DNA of 64,000 nucleotides from Neonectria sp. B-13 (lineage: Eukaryota; Ascomycota; Sordariomycetes; Hypocreales; Nectriaceae). The notes below the pieces were generated by a model. That model worked only from the letters and a program-made list of their open reading frames with translations. It did no database searches and was not told the origin of the DNA. Shown here in pieces: positions 1 through 13,265 of this stretch. Both the position numbers and the translations under genes were made by a program. Location of the stretch: NCBI GenBank assembly GCA_002682825.1, contig NOKP01000001.1, positions 2,010,464 through 2,074,463 on the forward strand. The letters are read 5' to 3'. Position 1 is the stretch's first letter. Each line of letters begins with the position of its first letter.

Positions 1-1793
1 CGAGACGCTTGAAGAGGCGACCACAAGTTGGGATGGGGCAAGAGTGAGACTTCTGAGGGTAGGGTCCAACCTCCATGACGGTAGCTGAACGAGCGCGACG
101 AACGACACCACCGGGCGCAGGCACGGATCGTCGCTCGTTCACTGAGCCGTCTCGATGAAGTTCCTCGCTGCTAAGCTGAGGAAACTCTTGCTGGTGAAGG
201 CCCATTGGACCAGGGCTACCCTCCACAGCGGAGAGGGGGGTACCGTGCCTCGACGTGTCGATCACTTCCTTGTGGTAGTGACCATTGGCCGAAGCACTGT
301 AGGAAAGACCAGGGGGTGAGTTATCCGCGGACTCGTCACCTTCAGCCAAGGGACCTACAGAAGCAGACACGGATCTGCGGAGTTCGGAGGGTCTATGGGT
401 CTGAGCTGTGGGAGGGGCATTGGTGGTCGCAATTGCCGACATGGATTGGGGGATGGATGAACGCCGTCTTCTCTGCTTATATGTCGGCGATCCTTCGATC
501 ACAGAGTAGACGTTGTTGGTACCGTATGGGCGGGAGAACTGGGGTCCGGCCAGGTTGGAAGGGGGCAGCTGAACAACACCGTTCAAGCCGTTCATGCTGG
601 CCAAGTGGTCAGGGATGGCCGAGTACAGGCCGGTCTCTTCGTTGGCAATGTAGGCAGGCTCAGCAGAGATCCCAAGCGCCTGCTGGGGAGGCGTAATGGG
701 TTCGAAGGAAATCCCTCGGTTGCCGTAGTCGTCGTACTGAGAGGAGACGAAGGAGGGTGCCGGGGAGTACTCGAGGCCATAGGCTGGCATGGAGGCATGG
801 CGTTGGTGGCCCTGGGTGATGGGGACTCCGTTCTGGTTATACTGAACACGCGTGTAATCAGGCTCCCTCTTGACGGGCATTGGCTGTGTCATCTGAGGGG
901 CCACGTTCATAGCTCCATAGGGTACCATTGCGTCCATCCCCTCCGCTAAAGGGGGCATGGACTGAGGCATCATGGTTGGGGGGGGAGGCATCGAGTCCAT
1001 CGCCCTCATGACTGGGGACGTGGACTGGCTCTGAGAGTAAGATTGCTGCTGGGCACCGAAGGAGGACGAGTTGGCTTGTTGGGCCTTGGTCAGCTGCTCA
1101 TAGAGCGACTGAGACGAGTCGTACTGGAACGAGAGTGCAGGCTCGCTGACAGCAACAGTAGTGGCCTCCTGGCCCATCTTCTCGCGCTTCAGGTCGCGCT
1201 CCAACGCATCGAGGAACAAGCGGTCGTGAGGTACGCTGTACCAGTAAAAGACCTTCTGCTTCTTTTGCGTTCGGATGCAGTTGTTCTTGTAGAGAAAATC
1301 GAGGAAAGCGCTCTTGGGCTCTTCCAGAGAGGCGTCGGTTCCAGACTTCAGGTTTCGCAAGTCGGAGAAAATGCCCTCCTCGAACTTCTTGGAGTTCTTG
1401 ACAGGTCGGCCAAAGGCCTGGAATCGGAATGACAAGCATCGAACAATGTCGGTGCCAGAAATGTGGAAGAGGTTGTTCCTACAAATTCGGGGTTAGCCAC
1501 GGCGATCACAGTAAGGTCCATATTGCGCAGCAACGTACCAAAGAACGCAGGACACATATTCGCCAGTTGGCAACAGGAATCGGCGGATGTACTGATCTGG
1601 CTGCCAGTCGACAGGCGCAGAAATGAGAAAGTACTTGACTGCAAGACGGTGTCAGCTTGGGTTGCTAAGGCAATTTACAAGTGAAGTTAGACCCACGGTT
1701 ATCAACTTGCTGAAGCGCGACCTGGGCATCATGAGGCAATGCTTGCTGGGCTTCAGTGCTCAACATAAACGTTTCCGGTTTTTGCGGCGCCAT
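1..1793 (-). CDS. STE12: STE12 homeodomain/C2H2 transcription factor, 3' end cut by window
   Basis: Nuclear transcription factor at the end of the pheromone/filamentation MAP-kinase pathway; in plant and insect pathogens this family controls penetration and invasive growth. Exons by reading: 1793-1697, 1638-1539 and 1478 to beyond base 1, with introns of 58 and 60 nt. The start MAPQKPETFMLS is the family's usual start. About 558 residues are visible. The STE DNA-binding region spans roughly residues 30-175 (DWQPDQYIRRFLLPTGEYVS, then VLWNNLFHISGTDIVRCLSF and KKQKVFYWYSVPHDRLFLD). A long Gln/Ser/Pro-rich middle follows, with an RRRRSS basic patch. The first C2H2 finger begins with CPIPTCGRLFKRL exactly at the window edge, so the rest of the finger pair and the stop lie outside. 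Fungal Ste12 proteins with such fingers are the filamentous type; yeast Ste12 lacks them. The identity is very safe; the exon structure beyond the edge is unknown. Confidence 0.95.
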
Positions 1794-2760
1794 GCCTGGA
1801 TGTTGTGGATACATGTTGGACTGTTGTGATGTGGTGTCTTGAGGTGACGTGACCAGTGACGGCCAGTCGTGATGAAGCCTGGGCGGAGACTGAGTGGTGT
1901 CGGTGAAATTGAACTAGCGATTCGATTGAATCGCAGATCGGGCTGCTGCTGATGAAAACGTGGAGGTTGCTCGTGGTGATGGGCGCGTCGTGCAAAGTGA
2001 TGTTGCGAGAAATGGTCGAGGCACTGCCTGGAGCCGACTAGAGTTGTTGGGAGTTGATGCGTTGTTGACCAAGATTCGAGACCAGCCCGGAATAATGAAA
2101 TCGCTGCGTAATGCGATTCTGAACCCAGTCACTGCTTCAAGCGAATGATGCTGGGAGGAGTCGAGAGTACCGTCAAGGCGCTGGGCGGTGGTGGGGTGGG
2201 AGCCAGGTGTTTCGCGCGAAACAACGAGGGACCGAGCCGGATTAAAGCTGTATGCGAACGGAGAAGAAATTCAATAACGACAAAAAGGTCAACAGGACCG
2301 ATGGGGCGATGCTCGTCCAGCAGACAGCGTCCTCGTGGTGATGGAAGAATGAAGGGCGGCTGACGCAGAGGCGAGAAGGGCGTCGGGCGGCGTCGGCCTG
2401 TTGAAGTGGGAAGAGAAGAGAGGTTGAGGGCGACTCCGGAATGGGGCGCGGAGACGGTGGAGCGACGGGGGGAGGGAAGAATGTGAGAAATGAAGAGAAA
2501 ATAAGAGAACGACAGAAGAAGAGATTTCAGAGAGAATCCGAGCTGGCGGGCGAGGCGACTCGGGGGGTTTAATGAGTTGTGTGGTAGCGTCCACGCACGG
2601 GAGGGCAGGATGTAAGGTTGAGAGGGACGGAGGAGGCAGCGGTAGGGAACAGACGGGGTGGATTGGGCGATTGGGTGAGCCAAGCGGCGCGCAAGAGGCA
2701 AGTGGGTGAGCCGTGAGCCACACTCACGCACGGTGCTTTTTTAGGTACGGGACGAGGTGG
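1794..2760 (-). promoter_or_regulatory. STE12 leader and promoter region
   Basis: Read on the minus strand, about 2150-2730 is strongly pyrimidine-rich (long TCTTC/TTCCC runs), as is usual just around fungal transcription starts and 5' leaders. Open frames here lack sensible ATG starts and encode only Ser/Pro/Leu-rich sequence, so I treat them as by-products of base composition. The transcription start is inferred, not seen. A leader of several hundred bases is plausible for a developmental regulator. Confidence 0.45.
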
Positions 2761-5700
2761 GATGGAACTCTGAGTCCCCGAGACTCATGGGTGGGTGGGT
2801 AAAGGGAAGGTACCTCTCAGTGGCTCAATCAAGTGTGGAGGGACGGCGGCGCGCCGCAACAGCGCAACCGCGGGTGGCAGCAACAACAAACCCGACAGGC
2901 ACAGATCAGAGGTACATCCGCATCCCATTGTGCCCCATTTGCAGCATGCTATCCGCACCAGGGCACGGTATTTTCCTCCACAGTGCCACCTAGAAACCTT
3001 ACCGTATTGTTGCCAGTCCCCCAGCTAATAAGACCGCCAACTGAATATGGAAGCTGCAGCTGCTTACTTTACGAAGACACTCAAAAAGACAGCTCATTCC
3101 ATGCATTCGTACGCACCTTACTCCACGTTATGGTTTAACGCCTGAATTTCCTCAACGCCTCACACATTTCTATTTCACTTTCATTTCCCTTACAGCCAAG
3201 TACAGTCCCTTTCTCCCTCGCTCTCGTACACACGCACGTACTGTACACACTCGCTCCTCGGTCTGGATCCCGGGTCTGGGTCTGGGTCTGGGTCTGGGTC
3301 TTGGGTCGTCTTGTTCAATGGTCAGGCTGGCTGATAGGACCCCTGGCCATCCAAAAACTGGGCCGCGTTGCCATCGCCAGGGATGACATGGGTATTGGCA
3401 TAGCATGGCATGGTCCACGGGGGACAGTCCTCCCAGGGGTGGGATGCCCTCTGTGGACTGTTGTTTCTTGGGGTCGGGTCCGTCCCAGGAGGAGGCTTGT
3501 GCTCCTGGCTGTGCATGCTGTGGTGTCGTGCGCAGCTGCGAGTGCGGTGTGGGAATAGGCGTTTGTGTGGGCATTTCTGTGGACATTTCTGTGAGTATAG
3601 GTGTCATCGTGGGCGTGTTCTTGGGCGTGAAATAACAAGACGGGTGTGGTCATGCCTGAGTGTGTGCCTGAGACCACCATGGCCCACAGACGGGAAGCGG
3701 CGAGTGGAGAGTGAATGCTGCCCGTTTGCTTTCGCAGATGACCGAGCACACGAACAAAACAGGCTGACTGGTGACAGACAGCCATGGCAGATGGATTCAG
3801 AGCATGTCAACAAATGCAGGGGCCTCGCTGTTCGCTCCCCTTACCAGGTTCGCCCACTTAGTTTCACGCCCCTGGCCCATCCCACCCACTCCCCGTACTT
3901 CGTACCGTCGGACCAGACTGCTGAACAGGACTGGACCCGACAAAGCTGCCAGGGGATCGCGGAAACGAAACCGGAGTTGCATTCGCAGTTCTCGCAAAAC
4001 GGCAAGGCTTTTGCCATTGTGTTCCCATGTCGACAGCCCCCCATGGCAACATCAACAACAAGAAGGCCGAGTGATGGCGATCATACACTCGACTGACTAA
4101 CTGGGAGGGAGGAAACTCCGCGACACAGGCGTCAAGCGGTTCCTGACACGGCCGCATCCAGTCGCATGTCTGAGCCCGGTGATTGGGTCCGCAGGTCATT
4201 CTGAAGCTTAGCTCGAAGAATCCCAGAGACAATCTCCAGCCGGAAGTGCCCCGGCTACCATCTGGAGGCTTCTGCTGGGCGGGTAGGACGCAAATGACCA
4301 CCAACAAAGCGGCGTTCCCTCCTGCGTCCTCAGCGCCAGGGATCATGCCCATGCCGACAACAACCTGCGCTTGCAACTGCGATGGTCAGGGCGGCCACGC
4401 TTCCAGGGTCGTCGGGCTTAACCGTACGGGGTTTCCTCGCAGCTCTCGGGCCTGTTCATAAACCGGATCTCGAAATCAACCTGTTGACTACCATCGCAAA
4501 CTTGCACCCCCGACCGCTTGTGGAGTCCGAGAGATTGCCAGCCATGAGCGACACTCATTCCGGTATGGGCCGGCGAACAAGGGCGAGTTCATTGGTTTTA
4601 GCGTCATTTTACCCAAGCTCTCCGCGTTGGTGTTCCCCGAACACCAAGCAACGGCTCGAAATTATGTCAACGGACCAAAGCCAGGTGGCTTAATTCCTTG
4701 GCTCGGAGATGATTCTGGAGCTCCTATCTGTTTGGTCTGCTAAGTCTGATGCCAGCTATACCAGGCGCGATCCTACTCATGAACGCAACATCAGCAGCCT
4801 CTAAGTGTTGAAGCCAACCCAAAGTACCGAGCATTACGGAGTATACTTGCAACTATTATACTCGGTGTGCTCTTACGGATCTCATATGCCACCTTTCGAG
4901 ACCTTTTGTTGGCGTCCCGTATTGTCTCGCTATTAGCGAGCAACTCCGCGTCGTGTCTTAAACATCCCCCCTTCCACATCCACGTTGTGAGCCATAATGG
5001 TCGGGTTAAGATTGCCATTTGCGCCTATCTCGCCTCGCGGTGTTGGTTGAGTGCGCCATAGCTCTCAGAGTATAGTGCGAACTATGCGGGTGTTTGATTG
5101 CACTTCATCAGCGATCCTCAAGACCTCGACTCATGGTACCGAGGGTACCGAGTCTCCCGCCCGACGAGGTGGCCCGTTCGTCATCTCACCCACGCGAACA
5201 GCGGTGTTCCAGAAACCTGTCCCCCAGATGAGGAATCGACGCTACTTGGGGCACGTCACTGCTTGTGCATGTGTAAGAACTCACAATGAGAGCACAGGCA
5301 TAATTGCACCTTACGTCAGGACAAGGGCATTCTGTGCTTGCCCTTGTGCATGGCTTTCTTTGTGCGGTGCATGGTTGGCCTAAACAATGTCAGCAACAGG
5401 GCCACAATTGCACGAACTTGAGTGATCCGCACCAGGTTGTCGCTAGATAGGCATCTCCCTCTTCACTGAGAAGGCCTAACACGGCGAAGCGAAATTAACC
5501 TCTGAGAAATGTCTTGGTACCCCTCTCAAAAGTCGCAGTGCGTCCGTACCGTTATGATTCATCCGTGCGATGTTTCCATTCGTGTGCCATGTCACTGCGT
5601 GTGGCTCTTGTTTAGATCGAGTTCAAGAAGCCCCTCCTGGGCTGTTACTATTTCCATATTGGTAGGCCCACGTAATGAGGGATGGGTCCTCGTCGACAAG

Positions 5701-8700
5701 ATCAGGCCATCGAAAGACACTAGTCTGACTAGAAAATGGCTGTGTCTTTCTAAAGGCGACCGGCTGAACGACGTATTTCGCACCTCGCCCATGCTCCAAA
5801 CTGTGGACTTGTGCAGGTTGAGGAAACAACCACCACCTTGGACGATCAAACCTGAGATGCCACCATCGCCTTTTGTTAAGCTATACGAATACAAACAGCC
5901 ACTCTTCGAATACCAAGCCTTCGTCCACCAGCTTGCCGGGCTGCAGCAAGCAGTCACGTCTGGACGCCGCTTTAAACAGCAGCTTGCAGCCCCCATCGAG
6001 TCAGCAGAAATCAGGGCTGCAGCGCAAGGATGTAACCCAAGGAACGCGGAAAGCCCCAGGGCAAAGACTCCAAAGCTCCTGAGGGGGAGCATGACTGGCA
6101 CGCAGACCCCTGCGAAGGCTGAGTCAGTTTGGTAGGAGAGGGCCTGTTCAAAGTGAAACACGCCTGCGGGACTGCGTCAGGAAGTCGTTCTCGTTTCTGA
6201 TGCCTCAAGACTCGGTCGGCGCTAACGACACTCACCGTCTTAGTGGCCTTCCATCTTCCCCACGCCCCCTCCAACGCGGTCTCGTGTATTCTGGCTTCTG
6301 AGTCCTTGGTCAGGGCAGCTTTCCTTGCCTGGAGCCAGCCACGCGCTACGCTTCTCGCCCAAGCTGTGTTTATCGACCACATCGAATCAGTTGCATCGTG
6401 GACATCTTTTGGGACTCATTGGACAGGAGGATCACTTTTGTGGGCCAATGGGTTCGGTTCGAGACATCATTGCAAAATGGCGACGCGGGAAGGGAGCGCA
6501 CTCCTCAGCGATGTCAGGACAAGAATGACTACGAATTACACCAACAACGCATGGCTGTTGTTTATGTACCCGCTCAGAAGAGCCACAGCCATTCATTTCC
6601 ATATCGTCCATGAAATACGAAGCAGACACTATCCATCATAAACGTCGTTTTTGTCCAGAAAGAAGTTGCAGGGAAGGCTGTGGCCTACAGTCATTTCCTC
6701 TGGACCGCGTGGCTTGGACATCGCGGCTGAGGGCATTTCTTTGGACGCTTATCACCGTCGTTCATCCGATACCTTGACCAGCGGGTTCAAAACGAAGCTG
6801 CGGCCTCTTTGTGGACCATTGTTTGCCTTCATCATGACAAGTCACAAACCAAACTCAGCCTTGTTTGATCCGCGGGTCCTGACCTGCCACTGCTCTCCAA
6901 ACGCCAACTCTGCCTGCTTGATCGTCCCGCGCAAACGGCAACCAAGTCGCGAAAGGTGACAAGCTCGGACGGCAGGAGACCCAACTTGCTTGCATGCGTT
7001 TACAGCTGCGCAAGGCTCGCGGTCCGAAAACTACCACGGTCTACCACGCATGCTCTTAGACACGAAAGCGGGAAAGCCTCACATGTGGTTGGGCTACTGT
7101 AGCATCGGCTACCAGGACATCACCTGCAAAGCCCCTTGGGTAATTTTAATTTTCCGCCGTCACTGCAAACTACCGGTGAGAGAAACACAATTGGACAAAG
7201 TCCTCATCGTACCAAACGGTGTGAAGGCAGGCTCGAAGTCGTCTGTCATCTACCGCCGATGGTCGCCAAGTGGTATCGGCGGCGTTGTCTGGAAGCCCAA
7301 AGCGCTAGATATTCAGCGTACCAGTCAACAAGAGCTCACCCCCCTAGGAACGCGGCCAGTTTTCCAGCCGTCACACGTTTCCAAACCCGGCATTTGCAAG
7401 CCCTATCCTCATACCGCCTTACACACACACACACGGCCACCCGCAGACAATGGAAGGCCAGAGTCGCAAAACAATGAGGGCGTTTAGCTCGCCAATCTGA
7501 TCTGATTAGTGAGGTTGAAGGTATCCACCAGGCCTCGGGCATTTTGGCCTGCTCTACTGCAGAAACACAGCAAGACACAGAACTGAGGGGGAAATAGGAC
7601 GCAGGGTGGGGGAGAGAGAGTGACGAGAGAGAAACCAAGCGTGTTCAACGGCCCGTTGTGACGCTGGACGCTGGGCGCTGGCGTTTCAGCGCCTGGTTAG
7701 AGTCCAAATTTAGCACGACTCTATCCCGAAACATCCAATCAGCGGCCTGAAGAGCTTGCTCGCCGGCGGCACGGAGCTCCTCCATGGGGAAGGGCCCGGT
7801 TTGGGATCCGTTAATGGGCGGCGATTGGTTCCGCCAGAATCTAAAGTCCAACCTCATCTTCATGCTTGTTCTTCGCCCACCTTTTTGTCCAACCTCTTTA
7901 TTTCGGCACGGGCCAGGAATAGCAGCGCGTCGTCTGTTTAGCAGCCATCCATCGCCCTGGCCGATCCGGCTGCGGCCCTGGGGAGGGGTGGGTCAGGCTC
8001 CGGGGGCCGTCCTCATCGCGGAATCACCAGCTGGGGTGGATTCTCGAGCAGACGCCATCGTCCAAGGCTTCATCTTTCTCTCAATGTCGGCGCCAACTGA
8101 AGGAAGTGAAAAGCAGGGGATGGAAATAGAGGCCGGTTCTGTTGAGTGATAGGGCGGGGTATCTGGGTCAGCTCGTCCATACCTCAGTCCTCCAGAGCCC
8201 AGCCCGAACCGTGTTCTACCTAGTTGAATCTCTTGAATTCAGGAAGTGGGTGGCGGCCAACAAGCCTCCAGGCCTCCTTGTCTTCATACTACTCCTCCGC
8301 CAAGGTCAGATTGCGGCCGTGCCGTCTCGTGCTATGTCGTGACGGCACGGCACAGTTTGTCGAGACTACCTTGAGATCTTGGCTGGTCTATCTTGGAAGT
8401 GACATAATAGCCCGACTAGCATACCTGAAACAGCCCAAGCTCGATGGTTGAGCCATCGAAACAATGGCATATCTACGAATACAGCAGAGCCACTGCCACT
8501 GCCACCGTTACCACCGCCGCCATCCGTCATATGGGTCTGGGAGGAAGAAACCCTCTTTTGGGAGAAGCGTGTGCTTTGCATGAAGTGAGACAAGCGATCT
8601 TATCATCATCCCGACGTGCAGACGGGGGTCGGCCGGTGCAAATTCGGCCCTAGTCTTCCTGGTCTCCAGTCTAAGTCAAAGAGTCGGTTGCAGGCGGCTG

Positions 8701-10827
8701 ACTGGACCAGATGCTGGGATTCCGCTCAAACTGGGTTGTCCGTCCAATTTAGTGCTGGTGCCGAAACCTCTTGGCGTCCCCTGCTCCCGCGCTCAGGTAC
8801 ATGAAACGTCCGAGGGGCAGCTATACGATCTTCCAGAACATCTTGAAGCAGGCACAGTTCCCAAACACCAAGGCCCTCGCCTCCAAGTTTGTTTCTGGGG
8901 TATCAAGGGTTCAGGTCCCGTGTCGTCCACTAGCAGTCCGCTAGGCCTTGCAGATACAACCAGCTGTTGATACTACTCTACGCTGAGAGCTCATGTGCAT
9001 TTTCCCTCTGCTTGACTCATGTCCTCGGCGGCCATCTGAGCCTCGAACCTTGGTTATGGCCACTAACAAGAGCCCTGCATCGTTTACAAATACTCAAGTG
9101 GCAAATGGCGAATGCATGAGTGGCGGGTACATCTATTGGCCTGCTAGGCGCATTGGGAGCTGACCAGCTGCTTCTTCTTGCTTCTCCGGACGGCCGGCAC
9201 AAGCCGTTCAGCCATTAACACCGTTGGGCACAGCCAACTCCTGCATACTAAGCTCTCAGCTTAGTTCGTCTCTTCCCAAGAGCGGTTCCTGGATTCACCC
9301 TCCTCTTCATCTTGCCTGGTCCATGCAAAGCGGCGTATCTCGAACCTTGACATTAAGCTCTTCGGTATGGCTCTTACATACACTAAGCTCCCGTTCCAAG
9401 GTCATCAACGGCCTTCCCAAGCCGGTAGCCCGGTAGGCCACCCGTGGATCTAAGCGTGAAGCCGTAGGCGATGCGGATCTCCCTTCCAAGGTTCAAAGGC
9501 CCGAGGTGGAGATATATTCGGGTCTTAACACCCTGGCTTCCATGGGTGCTGCTCGACAAAGGACTCGTCCGTCTCTTCCTCGGCATCGCTATACCGTCAT
9601 CTGAGGTCAGATTCTTCATCGCCGTCGTATTCCTCCCCTCTCAAGAACGGAGGCCCTTCTTCGATCCAGGAGCGGTCCATGGCGATATCCGTGCGGGCCC
9701 ATGACCCCTTGTCCCATCACGTCTCATCGGAGGGAGCCCCCTATCGTGAAACAGCCATTGCTCCTTGGAGCAGGCATCCCCGGCACACGACAGCATTAAC
9801 TTGGTCGGCGGCAAACCCACACATAGGGGTCTCCGACTGGCTGACTCTAGTTGATGGCAGTTTCTCATCACACAACTGACCCCAGGGCTCACCCGCTACT
9901 TGACGGTTTGGCCGACGCGGGAGAGGGGAGACACAACTTGCGGGCACCTTCATCCATGCTCCAGGGGACCTCCGCTTCCACAGGGCGTACGGAGGCCGAT
10001 CGGCTGGCGGGTGTGTTTCAGAGGGCATATTCCCATGCGAAGAATATTCTCCGAGTGGGCAAACCGGGGCGGAGCAGATCTCCTTGACGGCAGCACGGAG
10101 GGGCAAGTTGTCACAGATTCTTGACACATCGATGGATTCGGAGAGGTTGTACTCCGTGTTGTATCATCGGTATCTTCTCTGACAGCATCGGCGGTCTAGC
10201 CGCCATTGATTCCAGATGCGGTCGTCTTTCCTAGCTGGAGATGTTATGTCGGTGGATGTAGGCCGCACCAGGCCGCCTATCAAGGTTGTCAGCCAAGCTT
10301 GTTTTGACAGCCGAAAGGTCAAAGCAGGTGACGGAATTTCGTATTGCTGACTGTGATAAGCCAGGTGAAATTTTTGGGTTGACAAATCTAAAGGTCGTAG
10401 TGCAGCCCTGGAGAGTTTTGACACATGTCGTGTGATCGTGTAGGGTAGTTGGCGTAGCAGCGACAACTAGGTATAGTTAGTAGGACAACTCGGCGATTTC
10501 GTGGTAAATGTAAGACGACATGTCATTCAATCTTAGTCTCGATGACCTTTAATTGTCATTAACCGTGGTCAAACTACTAGACTTTGTAAGAAAGGTTGTA
10601 AAGGGTAAATGATCACTTTAAAGTAAATTACATCATGAGTGATAATGAGTCTAAATTGTCCAGTTCTATGTCCCATCCAACGCCAAGGTTGAACGCGAAA
10701 CTTGTAATATCGCGACACGCTCCAATAACTTCGCCCCGAGTACCCTTGATGAGGTTCCGCACACCTGAATCAGCAGTCTAATTCTGCTATGAGTTGAACG
10801 CAACAATCAAAACATCCAAACGGAAGC
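2761..10827. other. Gene-poor stretch upstream of STE12
   Basis: About 8 kb in which I recognise no protein family on either strand. Open frames reach at most about 230 codons, several lack an ATG, and none continues across plausible introns into a known domain. The stretch holds one GGGTCT hexamer repeat (3272-3301) and an AT-rich end (about 10360-10700). It may contain regulatory DNA, non-coding transcripts, decayed elements or lineage-specific short genes that cannot be judged without homology or RNA data. Confidence 0.5.
3272..3301. repeat. GGGTCT hexamer repeat, five units
   Basis: Five perfect tandem copies of GGGTCT, followed by a slightly altered sixth (TGGGTC). This is a simple repeat; it is not the ascomycete telomere unit TTAGGG. 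Confidence 0.9.
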
Positions 10828-12501
10828 TCATATGAATGGGAACAGACGCTCAACCGAGTTGTAAACGCCTCCCGGCTGGCTTCGAAGGCTGATAATGTCT
10901 TCCGTGTAGAAATAGACTCGACAGAAAATGTAAACCACCGTTGGAACGAAAAAGGCCATCGTCCATCTGAGCGGAATCTCCATATCCGGGTCTTGATCTG
11001 GTGAATTGTTCCTCAGCTTTGTAGCCCAGACCTTGAAACCATTACGAGACCAGGGCAGCCACCCTACAGCATTGTCGGATGATTTATGGCCACGCTCCTC
11101 GAATTCCATATCTTGGGGCCTGCCGAGTGAGCCGCTTCTTGGAGACGGGTTCCGAGAAGTCGGGTCTGAGCCTGTCTCGTCTTGATTTGATGTGACTTTG
11201 TTCCTGGATAGTGCACCGTGTCTGTCCCTGTACGACACGTAGGTGTAGTAGACGGTCCCAACGAGAGAGAAAACAGCGTGATAGCTGGCGCAAACCCGCC
11301 AGAGCACCTGCTCGGATTTGGTAGGGAACTCAAAGAACCACGCCCCGAGGAAGGATATGCAGAATGGGATCTGAATGCAGATGCCAAGCATGAAGAGACT
11401 CGTGTCAGGCCAAGCCCACTCCGCTGGGTACCAAATATCGCCGGGGATTCTGTCCCAAGGTGTCGTCCTGATCTCTCGACCGAAAATAGGAAGATGCAGG
11501 CTATAGCTGAGGTTGGAGTAGTATTGCCAGTGTTTGTCGCAATGGAAATTATGGCGAGATATAAAGGCCAGGGGCGTCCTATACCAGACATGCTCGAGGT
11601 TGGGGTGTGTCTAGCCAAGCAGGTTAGCGGAGAAGGATAGCAAGCTTGCCGGAAGAGCACTCACTGATGCCTTTGCAGCTCTGCGAATGTCCCGAACAGT
11701 CCGATTATCTCGGGTTCGAATCATGGTCGCGGACGAGACCACGGGCTTGAAGTACCAACAGAGGGAAGTCCACAACATGACAAAGGAGAACGTGATCGTG
11801 GTCAGCTCAAGGGTGGTGATGGGGTATCCCTTTGCGATGCGCCAGAACTCGTTGAAAAGAAAGAAGCAAACTTGACAGAACGTGATCAACCTGAAGCCTG
11901 TTAGTATTCGACCAACACCTTGCGGAGCAACACTCCGTAGAAGTGAGGAGACGTAGACACACTTTGTCAAGCCATCGGACTTGTTTCGATGCCGGATATC
12001 GTCTTTTGTTAGAGTCGGAAAGTTGACGTGCTGGTGCTTCACCAAATAGTAGAGCTGTTCAGCATCGATGGGGAAGCCGTCGGGATAGTCAGCGCTGGCG
12101 AGGATGAAGCCCCCCATGTCGGCGAAGAAGGCGTGGGTCAATGTCCATTCTCGCCCTTGGAGAATCTCTGGACTGGCGTTGAATTTCTGGTTCCTGTCAG
12201 AATCCGGGCTGTGAGTTGGTGTACATGTTGAGGCGAAACCGACCTTGACACTTCGACGAGCATTCATAAGCTGCCCGCAAGCCAGTGCAGCGAGATAGTC
12301 CGGGCCGAGAAGGCCAATGCAGGCCAGGTTGAGCTTGTCGATGATTTCGTGGTACCATTTGTCCTTTGGCGATGGTATGTTGGGGTGCGTCGACACCCAA
12401 ACGCAAAGAGCGATCGTTAGACAGCAAGACCACAGAATATCGAGGCTGCCACGATTGGAGTCTGACGACACCCATCCAACCACGCCTGTGCTGTTGGACA
12501 T
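10828..12501 (-). CDS. Fungal multi-pass membrane protein, unknown function
   Basis: Four exons by reading: 12501-12244, 12186-11963, 11890-11665 and 11610-10828, giving 496 residues. Introns are 57, 72 and 54 nt; the second has a clean ATACTAACAGG branch site. The protein starts MSNSTGVVGWVSSDSNRGS. Hydrophobic segments include ILWSCCLTIALCVWV near residue 25, ITFCQVCFFLFNEFW, TTITFSFVMLWTSLCWYF, MLGICIQIPFCISFLGAWFF, AVFSLVGTVYYTYV and WTMAFFVPTVVYIFCRVYFY near the C-terminus. A polar Ser/Arg/Pro-rich loop lies between the last two. Aromatic, Trp/Tyr-rich loops such as DKHWQYYSNLSYSLHLPIFG resemble a widespread family of uncharacterised fungal integral membrane proteins, as far as I can judge from memory. 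The final stretch SLRSQPGGVYNSVERLFPFI is also typical of that family. No enzymatic motif is visible and no function should be assigned. Confidence 0.85.
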
Positions 12502-13265
12502 GATGGTCGAGAGAGGTATACAACAAGATGGAAGAGTCGGTGCGCAACCCGGCTGGCGACAACAAGGAGTAAATAAGACGCCGGAAGTCCATTCGCCCAG
12601 GCGAAGTGGAACGAGCGGTTGGTTACCTACCTGGACAACTAAGTGACAGGCGGCGTAAGGCTTTGTTCCATATTATTCGGGCGCAAGCGTTAGCGAGAAT
12701 CGCATCTCAGGCGGGAACCTGCATTGGCAAAGCTGTTGGTTGGTCGGTACGATGTGTTCGGCGGCTATGTCACAAACGACGTATTCTTAGCCACAGCAGC
12801 CCGCGGCAACCTTGTCAGGCGACATGTCAACATTGCCTCCCCTATCTCACCGTAGCTTCCATTTCCTCTTGTAGTGTAGTGTACCTTTCACCTTTGATAC
12901 TCCTACCTAGAGTGGCTGTCATGCTGCGTATGTACGTACGTATATTCACTACCTGTTGGTTGCGCGTTGGAGCCTCCCCGAATTGTGGAGATTAGAATAC
13001 TGGCAGTAATTCGGAAAACGGAGCGACAAGAACAGCAGACCCAATACGTCGTAGCATCAACAAAAAGTCGAACAACCGGCCTTAACAAGTTACTCGCCAG
13101 AACGAGAGAGAATAAAAAGACGTGTGGCAGACATCAAAAACGCAGCCTTTTGAACACCCTATATACACACATATCCGCTACAGCCATCCGCCCACACTCA
13201 ACTTTCCAACACGACAACAACTGTCGCCTCCTAAGCCCAGGAAGCACAGCTCTCTAGGCAACTCT
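12502..13265. other. Intergenic: membrane-protein promoter and coronin 3' flank
   Basis: Contains the presumed promoter and leader of the membrane-protein gene and the 3' flank of coronin. No open frame with recognisable features is seen. Confidence 0.5.

Noticed and set aside
2129..2731. 200-codon Ser/Pro/Leu-rich minus-strand open frame upstream of STE12
   Set aside because: It begins at GTG, and its content reflects a pyrimidine-rich leader; no family features.
3272..3301. GGGTCT repeat as an interstitial telomere
   Set aside because: The ascomycete telomere unit is TTAGGG; this hexamer differs and is only five units long.
5592..6161. 189-codon minus-strand open frame and an overlapping 208-codon plus-strand frame
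   Set aside because: Neither shows a recognisable motif, splice continuation or coding-like bias, and the two overlap on opposite strands.
9641..10127. Minus-strand open frames rich in Cys and Pro that might be a decayed gene
   Set aside because: No identifiable family and no consistent frame joining; too weak to call a pseudogene.
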